Assembly: GCF_004353185.1 (NCBI RefSeq)
Contig: NZ_SMUS01000012.1
Coordinates: forward strand, 41,256 to 105,255
Length of the DNA stretch: 64,000 nt
DNA from: Clostridium cuniculi
GTDB taxonomy: Bacteria > Bacillota > Clostridia > Clostridiales > Clostridiaceae
Direction: 5' to 3'
Shown: positions 9,723-18,379 of the stretch, in pieces
Layout of the letters: each line of letters begins with the position of its first letter
Position numbering within the stretch: position 1 is the stretch's first letter
Position numbers and translations under genes: made by a program
The notes under the pieces: generated by a model
Databases searched by the model: none
What the model was told of the DNA's origin: nothing
The model's input: the letters and a program-made list of their open reading frames with translations, nothing else

Positions 9723-10220
9723 TTATAATATTTCAACTACGCTACCTTGCTGTAATGATTTTTTTACATCTATAACTCTTTGGTTAGCTGATCCTCTATA
9801 CTTAAGCATTATATCTCTTTTATCAAGTTGAAATTTGCCATCTATTAGAACTTCTACTTCCTTTAATAACTCTAATCTTTTAGGATTAGATATTATTTCT
9901 TCAAATTTATATCCTGACCATAGCCATATAGGTTTATTAGTTTCTGTTTTTATTCTTCTTAAAAGATTTAATAATGTATCATCCATTATTTGCTGCATAG
10001 GTTCTCCACCTAATATATTTACACCTTTTATTTGTCTACTTTTAGTTAACTCAATGAATTCATCTTCTGTTTCTTTGGTAAATTCATTTCCATAATTAAA
10101 ATCTTGTTGCTCTTTATTAAAACATCCTTCACAGTTATGTGTACATCCACTTACAAAAAGTGTTGTACGCACTCCAGGACCATTTGTTACATCTAACTTT
10201 CTAATCTTAGCATATTTCAT
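9723..10220 (-). CDS. nrdG: Anaerobic ribonucleotide reductase activating protein NrdG
   Basis: 165 residues from the chosen start. NrdG is the radical-SAM activase that abstracts a hydrogen from the glycyl-radical residue of NrdD. The cluster-binding CxxxCxxC is C26, C30, C33 in SGCTHNCEGCF, followed by the glycine-rich SAM region (VNILGGEPM). The longer frame starting at 10241 is less likely: GGGAGG sits eight bases upstream of the ATG at 10220, and the protein then starts with the family-typical MKYAKIRKLD. It lies downstream of nrdD but separated from it by a terminator, so it may rely on read-through or its own promoter in 10221-10354. Confidence 0.94.
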   Translation of the reverse strand: MKYAKIRKLDVTNGPGVRTTLFVSGCTHNCEGCFNKEQQDFNYGNEFTKETEDEFIELTKSRQIKGVNILGGEPMQQIMDDTLLNLLRRIKTETNKPIWLWSGYKFEEIISNPKRLELLKEVEVLIDGKFQLDKRDIMLKYRGSANQRVIDVKKSLQQGSVVEIL

Positions 10221-10354
10221 GATAAATACCTCCCATTTCATTAATAAGATTTACTAATCTATATAATAAATATCTAATCTTATCCATTCATATACATAAT
10301 ACTTCTCCATTATAATCACCGCATTAAGTATTGACGAATATACTAATTATTATG

Positions 10355-10386
10355 CAAAAAATGAGAGGATTCCCTCTCATTTTTTA
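10355..10386 (-). terminator. Terminator overlapping the nrdD stop codon
   Basis: Perfect 13-bp stem (10356-10368 with 10373-10385) with a four-base loop and T-run; the right arm overlaps the TAA that ends nrdD exon 3. It lies between nrdD and nrdG. Confidence 0.85.
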
Positions 10387-10451
10387 TAAATGAAGAACCC
10401 TATCTCCAATTTCAGCAGTTCTTCCTTTATTCCAATATGAACTTCCTATAT
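10384..10451 (-). CDS. nrdD: nrdD exon 3 (C-terminal 22 residues)
   Basis: 68 bases that complete nrdD after removal of the downstream group I intron. The exon supplies the last two bases of a tyrosine codon and then reads IGSSYWNKGRTAEIGDRV and LHL before TAA, the well-conserved C-terminus of anaerobic ribonucleotide reductase that follows the glycyl-radical motif RxCGY. Joined to exon 2 it gives RRTCG-Y-IGSS in frame. Too short to be called by ordinary gene finders, it would be lost in a routine annotation. Confidence 0.92.
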
Positions 10452-10731
10452 CCATAATACCGTTGGTTTCCCAATACTTTAACACCTAATTAAAGGTCGG
10501 AGTAGACTATCCCTTTACATAACTAATATATGCATTACCATTATAGTCGTTGAGCCTTATCCATATCTATCGACTTAGGAGCTTGGTTGCGGATTGTCCA
10601 ATCAAAATACCTTTTTACCATACCTAAGCAATTACTCTTAGCCACTATTTAATTTCTTAAATAGATTGGTAGTATTAAGCTCTAAGGATTTTCCCGCAGT
10701 TTCGATAATTTTACGTGAGCCTATATAGTTA
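10452..10731 (-). ncRNA. Group I intron, ORF-less, 280 nt, in nrdD
   Basis: Interrupts nrdD one base into the codon after the glycyl-radical glycine. Group I hallmarks on the minus strand: P element GCGGGAAAATCC around 10685-10697, Q element AATCCGCAACCAAGC at 10581-10595, R element CAACGACTA around 10543-10551, S element GGGATAGTCTA around 10503-10513. The 5' exon ends in T (10732) and the intron ends in G (10452), as required. The exon end GTGGGT can pair with GCTCAC inside the intron with a terminal U.G at the splice site. The elements look like subgroup IA. Exact joining restores the conserved protein, which fixes the boundaries. Confidence 0.93.
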
Positions 10732-11935
10732 ACCCACAAGTTCTTCTCATAACTTGTAATTCACTTTCATCATCATTTCCACATGATGGACAGTGCCAAG
10801 TTAAGCTTTCCTTATCTAATTGCATTTCACCATTAAATCCACACTTGAAACAAAGATCGGATTTAGTATTGATTTCTGCATATTGAATATTATGATAAAT
10901 AAAGTTAATTATATCTTCAACAGCTTCAAGATTTTTATTCATATCTGGTACTTCTATATAAGAAATACATCCTCCACTACTTATTGAATGGAATTGTGAT
11001 TCAAATTTTAATTTACTAAATGCATCTATCTCTTCACAAACATGAACATGATATGAATTAGTATAATATAATCTATCAGTTACATTTGGTATTTCTCCAA
11101 ATCTTGCTTTATCTATTCTACAGAATCTGTATATTAAACTTTCTGCTGGAGTTCCATAAAGTCCAAATCCAAGACCTGTTTCTTCTTTCCATTCTTTACA
11201 TTTCTCATCCATATGTCTCATAACTTCTAGAGCAAATTTTTCTCCCTCTTCTGAAGTATGACTCACACCTAACATTGCTTGAACCATTTCTGCTATACCT
11301 ACATATCCAAGTGAAAGAGTAGAGTATCCGTTTTTCAATAACTTATCTATTTTTTCACCTTTCTTAAGTCTTGCTATAGCTCCATGTTGCCAATGTATTG
11401 GACTTGAATCTGAAGTTACTCCAAGTAACATTTTATGTCTAGTTAATAATGCATCTTTACAAAGTTCTAATCTTTGATCTAGCATTTCCCAGAACATTTC
11501 CATATCTTTATCAGCTATTATAGCTATTTGTGGTAAATTTAAGCTAACAACTCCTTGGTTAAATCTTCCATACCACTTATAGTTTCCATTCTCATCTTTC
11601 CAGTTAGATAGGTGTGAACGACAACCCATTGGTGGGAATGTTTCACCTTCATAATTTTCTCTCATTATCTTTGCACTTTGATAATCAGGTACTAATCTCT
11701 TAGCTGTACATTTAGCTGCAAGCTTAGTTATATAATCATATTTTCCACCTTCAAGACAATTATGCTCATCAAGAACATAAATTAACTTAGGGAATGCTTC
11801 TCCAATTTCTTGACCTTTATAGTTTTTCATTCCTTCAAGTCTTTGTCTTATCATTTCCTCACAGATCATTGCCATTTCTTCTTCATATGGGTGACCTTCT
11901 TCTATCTCTAAGTAAATTGTACTAAATGGAGCTTG
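10732..11935 (-). CDS. nrdD: nrdD exon 2 (central and C-terminal catalytic part)
   Basis: 1204 bases encoding residues 285-685 plus the first base of codon 686. It begins QAPFSTIYLEIEEGHPYEE and carries the catalytic barrel, the zinc-binding four-cysteine motif near the end (CFKCGFNG and CPSCG) and the RRTCG ending with the glycyl-radical glycine (residue 685 of the spliced 707-residue protein). An uninterrupted ORF runs from an internal methionine at 11875 to a stop four codons into the intron, but that product would lack both the N-terminus and the conserved C-terminal tail, so it is not the real gene product. NrdD reduces ribonucleoside triphosphates without oxygen. Confidence 0.93.
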
Positions 11936-12986
11936 CGTGCTCCCAGTATGTTTTCACATACTACAGACTATCTCTTCACCCTCGTCTTATTTCGTTAGGG
12001 TGGACGGCACTTCCCATATAGGAGTTTCACCTATACAGTACGCTTTTCATAATCCCATAAGGATTGTATAAGCTAGTCGTTACACCTTTAAGAGAATTGC
12101 TTCTCAAACTTGGCTCGGTATTAACATATCTTGGATTTATATATATTGCCATCTAAATCCAGCAAAAGTTTTATTTTTACCTGTGCAGGCTTTTGAAAGA
12201 TTTCCACTCTTATATCCTTGATAGTGAAACTCTGCAATAATTGCATTTTCAAATATCTCTCCAGTATCAATATTTTTAACTTTCTTTGCCTTAACAGATG
12301 CTGCATTTTCTGGCTCTATTATTCTATTATCTTCATCTAAATATCTGTATACATTTCCTTTAGTTGATCCTCTAAGACCTCTACAAACAGCACATACATG
12401 CGAAAAATTAGCTTTATCATATCTTGCTGCCTCACTTGCACTTCCAAATATCATATTGGTAGTAATATTAATTACTTTTTTAGAAGTCGGATTTAATTTT
12501 CCTGTTTTCCCAAACATATGATTTTTTTCACCTAATTGAGCCTCTCCAATCTTATTTTTAACTTCTTGTGTTAAAAAATTATTGCCTCCGCCACCTTTTA
12601 GATTATATCCATTTTCAGTAACAAGTGACTTATAATATTCTATATAATAAGATTCTTTTTCATTTAACTCTTCTATCGCGTCTGCTTCGTAGATAACTTC
12701 CCATTTAAAGTTCTCTTTTCCATATTTCCTTATTGCATTTGAAAAAGCAGTTTTATAACCATATTCATGACTTCTCTCATGTTGACTTTTTCTCACACTT
12801 AATGGATGTATTGTCTGTCCAATGTATACTTTATTATTGATAATATTAGTTGCCTTATAAATAATCATTCTTATCACCCAAGACTTAGCTTTCACCGATA
12901 GCACTATGTATATACATAGCACACCCTACATTTATAGGTTCACCGCCTTATACTCTATGATATTTCTAACATAGACAGCCTAATTG
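11936..12986 (-). ncRNA. Group I intron with homing endonuclease gene, 1051 nt, in nrdD
   Basis: Separates nrdD exons 1 and 2 between codons 284 and 285 (phase 0). Core elements on the minus strand: Q-like CCGAGCCAAGTTT at 12107-12118, R element GTAACGACTAGC at 12071-12082 and S element AAGAGATAGTCT at 11965-11976. The upstream exon ends in T (12987) and the intron ends in G (11936). Joining the exons gives TTNGQ-APFST in frame, matching conserved NrdD sequence. The endonuclease gene lies upstream of the Q element, so it is inserted in a peripheral loop and leaves the catalytic core intact. With its endonuclease this is potentially a mobile intron. Confidence 0.93.
12137..12868 (-). CDS. GIY-YIG homing endonuclease encoded in group I intron
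   Basis: 243 residues from ATG at 12868; the reading frame is open a further 18 codons upstream, but those would be intron core sequence, and the ATG gives the canonical start MIIYKATNIINNKVYIGQT. GIY-YIG domain at residues 1-90 (here YKA...VYIG, with the catalytic R at RKSQHERS and a later conserved E). Next a NUMOD3 DNA-binding motif (KIGEAQLGEKNHMFGKTGK around 115-140) and C-terminal NUMOD1-like segments (VINITTNMIFGSASEAARY; VKNIDTGEIFENA). Such proteins cut intronless alleles so that the intron is copied in. The ribosome binding site is weak (GGTGATAAGA), fitting limited expression. Confidence 0.9.
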   Translation of the reverse strand: MIIYKATNIINNKVYIGQTIHPLSVRKSQHERSHEYGYKTAFSNAIRKYGKENFKWEVIYEADAIEELNEKESYYIEYYKSLVTENGYNLKGGGGNNFLTQEVKNKIGEAQLGEKNHMFGKTGKLNPTSKKVINITTNMIFGSASEAARYDKANFSHVCAVCRGLRGSTKGNVYRYLDEDNRIIEPENAASVKAKKVKNIDTGEIFENAIIAEFHYQGYKSGNLSKACTGKNKTFAGFRWQYI

Positions 12987-13838
12987 ACCATTTGTTGTTT
13001 GCAACGTAGATAATTGATATCTTATAGTTTGAACTCCATCTTTAAGTTCTTTCATCTTAATGTCTTTAGCTAACTTAGTAGCAAGTTCTTCATCATTAAG
13101 CATTTCCATATAGTGCTTATATGCTTTATCTTCTGTTACCTTAAGATATTTAGCTAAATGCTTAATAGTAATACTTTGACCACCATATTGATTAGATGAA
13201 ACTTGAGCAATTATTTGTGTTGCTACTGTACATGCTGTTCCAAAACTCTTAGGCTCTTCAACTAATTTTTCATTAATTACAGTCCCATTAGTAAACATAT
13301 CTTCTAAGTTTATTAAACAACAGTTAAACATTGGAGATATAGTATAATCCATATCATGCCAGTGAATTGCCCCTTCATCATGAGCTTGAACTATGTGCGC
13401 AGGAATAAGTTTTCTTCTTGCAATATCCTTAGATACTTCCCCTGCAATTAAATCTCTTTGTGTTGCAGATACTACAGGATTCTTATTTGAATTTTCCTTC
13501 ATTACATCTTCATTCTTTTTGCTTAGTAACTCTAATATGCTATCATCAGTAGTATTAGTATTTCTCTTAAACTCTTGTACAGCTCTGTAACCTTCATAAG
13601 CTCTTGCAGTTTCAGCTTGTCCGTAGTGAACTAATCTATCGTACACATAACTTTCTATTTTATAAATAGTTGCTACTTCATCTTGTTTACTAAAATACTT
13701 TTCAGCGTCATTTGCTATTAATCTTGCAATATCAGCTAAAAGTATTCCACTACCATTTTTCATCGACTTAGTTATAGCTTCTCTTATTTTATTCTTGTCG
13801 AACTCTACTGTACTTCCATCCCTTTTAATTACTTTCAA
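12987..13838 (-). CDS. nrdD: nrdD exon 1 (ATP-cone and N-terminal catalytic part)
   Basis: Encodes residues 1-284 of anaerobic ribonucleoside-triphosphate reductase. The first ~95 residues are an ATP-cone allosteric domain (MKVIKRDGSTVEFDKNKI), followed by the start of the glycyl-radical enzyme barrel (NPVVSATQRDLIAGEVSKD; AIHWHDMDYTISPMFNCCL). The frame runs past the true exon end at 12987 into the intron and stops five codons later. Total spliced coding length is 852+1204+68 bases, 707 residues, the normal size for NrdD. ATG at 13838 follows a GGGAGTGG-like site. Confidence 0.93.
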
Positions 13839-14100
13839 TTAATACCACTCCCTAAACTTCAGTATATTTTAAATACTCACTACCAATAAAATAAGTTATT
13901 AATTTAAAGGCTAATTATACACTAATCGATATTTATTTTCATAATACTATATGGTCGATTATATTAAATAAACTTTCAAATATATCTTTTTTTAACCTTT
14001 TTCTTTAAAATAATACTCATTTTAATTTATATCATGTAATTCATTTTTTTAGAATTAACATAAAAAAATAGTGCTTGTATTAATACTAATAACCTTAAAT

Positions 14101-14146
14101 ACACAACATATTGTACTACCTTTTCTTCTTAAACACAATATATAGT
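14101..14146 (-). promoter_or_regulatory. Pair of NrdR-box-like operators upstream of nrdD
   Basis: Two similar 14-mers, ACACAACATATTGT (14101-14114) and ACACAATATATAGT (14133-14146), start exactly 32 bases apart, about three helical turns. This matches the known arrangement and approximate consensus of paired NrdR boxes that repress ribonucleotide reductase operons. They overlap the -10 and -35 of the predicted promoter. The NrdR gene itself is not in the window. The remainder of the 13839-14387 gap is AT-rich with a long leader and nothing else recognisable. Confidence 0.65.
14110..14138 (-). promoter_or_regulatory. Predicted sigma-A promoter of nrdD
   Basis: On the minus strand, TTGTGT (14133-14138) and TACAAT (14110-14115) separated by 17 bases. 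It would give a 5' leader of roughly 260 bases before nrdD. The overlap with two NrdR-like boxes is what makes the call credible. Confidence 0.6.
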
Positions 14147-14387
14147 CTGTCGTATTTTAAATAGATTTACTGTATTTTTCTTACAAACACTTTATTTATC
14201 TTTATATTTCACTCAATTTCCTATATTATCCTTTTTAGTTTTTTTACTAATTTTTCATTCCAACTTTTTTCATTATACTACATTAAATTTTAAAAAACAC
14301 CTCTTGAAATTTAACATAATATATGCTTTTTAAAAATATAACTTTCACTAAAATAATTATTTTTTTATTCACATAATTATTTTATAC

Positions 14388-14424
14388 CAAAAAAATAAAG
14401 GTAAGATTAAACCTACCTTTATTT
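14388..14424 (-). terminator. Intrinsic terminator of metA
   Basis: 11-bp stem (14393-14403 with 14414-14424) with T-run on the minus strand, 10 bases after the metA stop. Confidence 0.82.
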
Positions 14425-14433
14425 AATATGCTC

Positions 14434-15348
14434 TTATAAATGCTCTAAATTATATGGAGTATTTTGATATACACAATAATTAAGCCAATTACTAAAAACT
14501 ACATTTGCACTTCCTCTCCATGTAACCATTGGCTCTAAACTAGGGTTGTCATTTGGAAAATAATTTTTAGGAACCTCTATATTTAACCCTTTCTTAACAT
14601 CTCTAAAATACTCATCACTAAGGGTATTTCTTTCATACTCTAAATGCCCTGATATAAAAACCTGCCTTCTATTTTTATTAGCAACAATAAATATTCCAGC
14701 CTCTTCAGATTCTGATAATATATCCAACTCTTCAACCTTTTCTATATCTTCTCTTCTTACTTCAGTATGCCTAGAATGTGGCGCATAAAAAACATCATCC
14801 AGCCCTCTTGTAAGATCTGCATTTCTATCATTTATAAAATGTTTAAATACCCCAAACATTTTTTTCTCTAATTGATATTTTGGAATCCCATAATGATAAT
14901 TTAACCCTGCTTGAGCTCCCCAACAAATATGAAGTGTTGAGTATACATTACTTTTGCTCCACTCCATTATTTCCTTTAACTCATTCCAATACATAACATC
15001 TTCAAATTCCAATTGTTCCACTGGCGCCCCCGTTATTACTAATCCATCGAACCTCTCATCCTTTATATCATTAAAACCACTATAGAACTTTTCCATATGT
15101 TCAAGTGATGTATGCTTAGGCTTATAACTCTCTGTCTGTAAAAGCTTAATTTCTACTTGAAGCGGTGTATTTGATAAATATCTAAGTAATTGGTTTTCTG
15201 TTTGAATTTTTTTAGGCATCAAGTTTAATATAGCTATTTTAAGTGGCCTTATATCTTGATTTACTGCCCTTTCATTATTCATTACAAATATATTTTCATC
15301 AGATAAAACCTTAAATGCAGGTAAATCTTTTGGAATTTTTATTGGCAT
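14434..15348 (-). CDS. metA: Homoserine O-acetyltransferase, MetA family
   Basis: 304 residues. MetA acylates homoserine as the first step of methionine synthesis. The catalytic cysteine is C142 (HICWGAQA) and the His/Glu pair is H235/E237 (SGHLEYE), matching the numbering of characterised MetA proteins. Residue 111 is glutamate ([10 protein letters not shown]); established work on the family links glutamate there with acetyl-CoA use and glycine with succinyl-CoA use, so this should be an acetyltransferase despite the succinyltransferase-type fold. No SAM riboswitch or T-box was found in the short upstream region. Homoserine dehydrogenase lies 9 kb away. Confidence 0.93.
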   Translation of the reverse strand: MPIKIPKDLPAFKVLSDENIFVMNNERAVNQDIRPLKIAILNLMPKKIQTENQLLRYLSNTPLQVEIKLLQTESYKPKHTSLEHMEKFYSGFNDIKDERFDGLVITGAPVEQLEFEDVMYWNELKEIMEWSKSNVYSTLHICWGAQAGLNYHYGIPKYQLEKKMFGVFKHFINDRNADLTRGLDDVFYAPHSRHTEVRREDIEKVEELDILSESEEAGIFIVANKNRRQVFISGHLEYERNTLSDEYFRDVKKGLNIEVPKNYFPNDNPSLEPMVTWRGSANVVFSNWLNYCVYQNTPYNLEHL

Positions 15349-15452
15349 AGCCTCCCCCTCCTTACATCAATATTAAATCATATTTTTTCCAATTTTAGAA
15401 TATTTATTAACAATATTAATCTTTGTAGGTTTTTAATTTCCACAATTTCTCT

Positions 15453-15481
15453 TTGACACTAAAAATAAATAATCATATAAT
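15453..15481 (+). promoter_or_regulatory. Consensus sigma-A promoter for ade
   Basis: TTGACA at 15453-15458 and TATAAT at 15476-15481 with a 17-base spacer, both perfect. Transcription should start about 15488-15490, right at the base of the riboswitch. Confidence 0.88.
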
Positions 15482-15490
15482 GATAAAAAT

Positions 15491-15606
15491 AACCTTCGTA
15501 TAAGCCTAAAAATATGGTTTAGGCGTCTCTACTATATCACCGTAAATGATATAACTATGAAGTAAAATCCACGAAGGTTAATGTATTATTTTTATAAAGG
15601 TGGATT
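15491..15606 (+). promoter_or_regulatory. Guanine-class purine riboswitch controlling ade
   Basis: Aptamer at about 15493-15563: P1 strands CTTCGTA (15494-15500) and TATGAAG (15556-15562), conserved GTCTCTAC core and loop CACCGTAAATG as in the xpt riboswitch. The base preceding TATG in J3/1 is C (15555), which specifies guanine/hypoxanthine rather than adenine. Downstream, AATCCAC (15566-15572) can pair with GTGGATT (15600-15606), covering the ribosome binding site AAAGGTGG; alternatively ACGAAGGTT (15571-15579) can pair with AACCTTCGT (15491-15499), the 5' strand of P1. Ligand binding would therefore favour the site-blocking hairpin: translational repression. The switching model is inference. 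Confidence 0.88.
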
Positions 15607-15612
15607 AATTAA

Positions 15613-17352
15613 ATGAATAAAAAGATTTTTATCGATAATATTAAAGCAGCTAATAAAGAAATCTCTTGTGATTTAGTTATTAAAAACATTTCTGTCGTTG
15701 ATGTATTTCAATGCTCTTCATTTATTTGCGATGTTGCTATAAAAAATGGATTCATCGTTGGTCTTGGAGATTATTCAGGTAATATAGAAGTTAATGGTAC
15801 TGGAAAGTTTATATGCCCAGGACTAATTGATTCTCATGCTCATATAGAATCTTCTATGCTTACTCCAAATGAGTATTATAAAACAGCTCTATTGCATGGG
15901 GTAACTTCATTAATTGCAGATCCTCATGAAATAGCTAATGTTTTAGGACAAGCTGGAATTAAATTTATGATTGATTCTGCACAAAACATACCTTTTGATT
16001 TTTATTTTATGCTTCCATCCTGTGTGCCATCTACACCATTTGAAAACTCAGGTGCAGTATTAACTAGTTCAGATTTAAAAGACTTCTACTCTAATTCTAA
16101 AGTTTTAGGACTAGCTGAAGTTATGGATTATCCTTCAGTTGCAAACTGCAATGATGATATGATAAATAAACTTTATGACGCAATTTCTAATAACTCAATT
16201 ATAGATGGTCATGGTGCTGGATTAAACTCTCATTCTATTAACGTTTATTCTACTGCTAATATAAAAACTGATCATGAATGTGCTACTTATGAACAATTAA
16301 TTGATAGAGTTAGACGTGGAATATACGTCTTAATGAGAGAAGGTACTGTTGCTAAAAATTTAAATGAGCTAATTAAAGGCGCTTCTATATTTAATAGTAG
16401 ACGTCTTTGCTTATGTACAGATGATAAGCATATTGATGACTTAGCTCATAATGGTAGTATAGATACTTCTATTAAAATGTGTATTAAAGGTGGACTTGCT
16501 CCTGAAATTGCAATTCAAATGGCTACATTAAATGCAGCTGAATGCTATGACCTAAAAAATAAAGGTGCTATAGCCCCTTCATATGTTGCTGATTTTCTTA
16601 TTCTTGATAGCCTTGAGGAATTTAAAATTAATTCTGTTTATAAAAATGGTAAATTAGTAGTATCTAATAATATACTTATAAATGATATAAAATATTCTAA
16701 TGTATATCCATCTTTATCAAATTCTATTAAATTACCTACTCTTACAAAAAATACTCTTAAAATAGATGTGAAAAATAAGTCAATACTAAATGTTATAGAA
16801 CTAATACCAAATAAATTAGAAAGTAACCATTTAAAACTTGATATATCTAAATTAAATTTTGATGATGAGTTTATTAGTTTGACAACAACTGATAACTTAT
16901 TAAAAATTGCAGTTATAGAACGTCATAAAAATAAAGGAAATGTTGGTGTTGGTGTTTTAAAAGGATTGAATTTGAAATCTGGAGCTATTGCTACGACTAT
17001 AGCACATGATTCTCATAATTTAATTGTTTGTGGTACTAATGATGCTGATATGCTATTTGCTGTTGAAGAGTTAAAAAAGATAAATGGTGGAATAATTATC
17101 GTTAAAGATGGTACAGTTTTAGCTTCTGTATCCTTAGAAATAGGTGGAATAATAACAGCTAGAAATTCTGATGATGTTATTTCTGATTTAGATAAATTAC
17201 ATGATGCTTTAAAAATCATAGCCCCTGATATTACTTTTAATCCATTTTTAACTTTATCATTTTTATCATTACCAGTAATACCAGATATCAAAATTACAGA
17301 TAAAGGATTATTTGATGTTAAAAACTTTAATTTCATAGATGTGTGTGAATAA
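15613..17352 (+). CDS. ade: Adenine deaminase
   Basis: 579 residues, full length for Ade, an amidohydrolase that converts adenine to hypoxanthine and ammonia. Metal-binding motif HAHIESS begins at H75, followed by the characteristic ADPHEIANVLG; later come the IDGHGAGL and CTDDKH motifs and the C-terminal region with IAHDSHN. ATG is nine bases after AAAGGTGG. It is a single-gene unit under the guanine-class riboswitch. Since the product, hypoxanthine, is a ligand of that class, the leader gives product feedback on the enzyme. A terminator shared with the convergent HAD gene follows. Confidence 0.95.
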   Translation: MNKKIFIDNIKAANKEISCDLVIKNISVVDVFQCSSFICDVAIKNGFIVGLGDYSGNIEVNGTGKFICPGLIDSHAHIESSMLTPNEYYKTALLHGVTSLIADPHEIANVLGQAGIKFMIDSAQNIPFDFYFMLPSCVPSTPFENSGAVLTSSDLKDFYSNSKVLGLAEVMDYPSVANCNDDMINKLYDAISNNSIIDGHGAGLNSHSINVYSTANIKTDHECATYEQLIDRVRRGIYVLMREGTVAKNLNELIKGASIFNSRRLCLCTDDKHIDDLAHNGSIDTSIKMCIKGGLAPEIAIQMATLNAAECYDLKNKGAIAPSYVADFLILDSLEEFKINSVYKNGKLVVSNNILINDIKYSNVYPSLSNSIKLPTLTKNTLKIDVKNKSILNVIELIPNKLESNHLKLDISKLNFDDEFISLTTTDNLLKIAVIERHKNKGNVGVGVLKGLNLKSGAIATTIAHDSHNLIVCGTNDADMLFAVEELKKINGGIIIVKDGTVLASVSLEIGGIITARNSDDVISDLDKLHDALKIIAPDITFNPFLTLSFLSLPVIPDIKITDKGLFDVKNFNFIDVCE

Positions 17353-17356
17353 TAAT

Positions 17357-17389
17357 AAAATAAAGTCTGCTATAAGCAGACTTTATTTT
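17357..17389. terminator. Bidirectional terminator between ade and HAD gene
   Basis: Perfect 15-bp stem (17357-17371 with 17375-17389), three-base loop, A-run and T-run flanks; serves the convergent ade and Cof-type phosphatase genes. Confidence 0.88.
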
Positions 17390-17410
17390 ATTAAGAATAA
17401 TTTTATTCTA

Positions 17411-18217
17411 TTATTTAAGTACAAACTTTTCTATAGCTTTTGCAACTCCATCATTTTCATTTGAATCAGTAATATAATTTGCAACTTCTTTTACTTCCTC
17501 AAATCCATTTGCCATTGCAACACCCATACCAGCATACACTATCATATCAAGGTCATTTCCAGCATCTCCAAAAGTCATTATCTCTTCTTGCTTTACTCCT
17601 AAGTGCTTTGCTAATAATTCAACACCAGTTCCTTTATTTACAGCTTTATTTAAGAACTCCAAAAAGTATGGTGTACTTCTAACAACAGTATATTTATCAT
17701 AAACCTCTTGTGGTAAGTTATCTACTGCCTTTTGTAATATCTCTGGTTCATCAATCATCATAACCTTAATTATAGAGTGGTCATCTTCAATATCTGAATA
17801 ATCGTTTATATTTATTTCTATACCATTTATGTTTGCTTCAACTTCTGTATATTTGCTATTTTTAGGAGTTATTAATCCATGTACATCTGAAAATGCATGA
17901 ATATTTACACCTAACTCGTTACTTAAATTATGTAAATAATGTAGATCAGCACCTGTTAATGCTATTTTAGAAATAACTTCTCTACTTTTAGTTTTTAAAA
18001 CTAGTCCACCATTATAAGTTAAAACACAATCATTTTCATCATACATATCTAATTCTTCTAGATATCTTGTTACTCCATCTATTGGTCTACCAGTTGCAAT
18101 TACAACTTGAACACCTTTTTCTTTTGCTGCTTTTATAGCATTCTTCGTTCTTTCTGAAACTGTTTTATCTTCTTTAAGAAGTGTTCCATCCATATCAATT
18201 GCTATTAATTTATACAT
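17411..18217 (-). CDS. Cof-type HAD-IIB family phosphatase
   Basis: 268 residues. HAD motif I DMDGTLL near residues 8-14, motif II ATGRP, and the C-terminal GDAGNDLDMI of motif IV identify a Cof-like (type IIB) sugar-phosphate or nucleotide phosphatase. The ATG at 18217 has GGAGGAG six bases upstream and gives the family-typical MYKLIAIDMDG; an upstream ATG at 18232 would overlap that site and is rejected. Substrate unknown; these enzymes are broadly specific. A second paralogue lies at 36.5-37.3 kb. Confidence 0.9.
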   Translation of the reverse strand: MYKLIAIDMDGTLLKEDKTVSERTKNAIKAAKEKGVQVVIATGRPIDGVTRYLEELDMYDENDCVLTYNGGLVLKTKSREVISKIALTGADLHYLHNLSNELGVNIHAFSDVHGLITPKNSKYTEVEANINGIEININDYSDIEDDHSIIKVMMIDEPEILQKAVDNLPQEVYDKYTVVRSTPYFLEFLNKAVNKGTGVELLAKHLGVKQEEIMTFGDAGNDLDMIVYAGMGVAMANGFEEVKEVANYITDSNENDGVAKAIEKFVLK

Positions 18218-18379
18218 AAACTCCTCCACCATTCCTTATAATAACATTCTGTTTCATTATAACATATAATTTACTGATAGCGGCATAATATTATTTATAA
18301 ATTTTATAGCTAGTATTGATTTTACTTATCGAAAATACTATATTCCCAATATAACTTCTTATATCTAAAATTAATTCTA

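Noticed and set aside
12121..12306. 61-residue minus-strand ORF inside the intron
   Set aside because: Alternative frame of the GIY-YIG endonuclease gene.
10721..13838. nrdD as a pseudogene broken by frameshifts, with unrelated ORFs between
   Set aside because: Removing two intervals with group I core elements restores a full-length conserved protein with correct splice-site bases, so introns explain it better than decay.
15349..15450. SAM riboswitch or T-box before metA
   Set aside because: The short leader lacks the conserved S-box helices and any T-box sequence.
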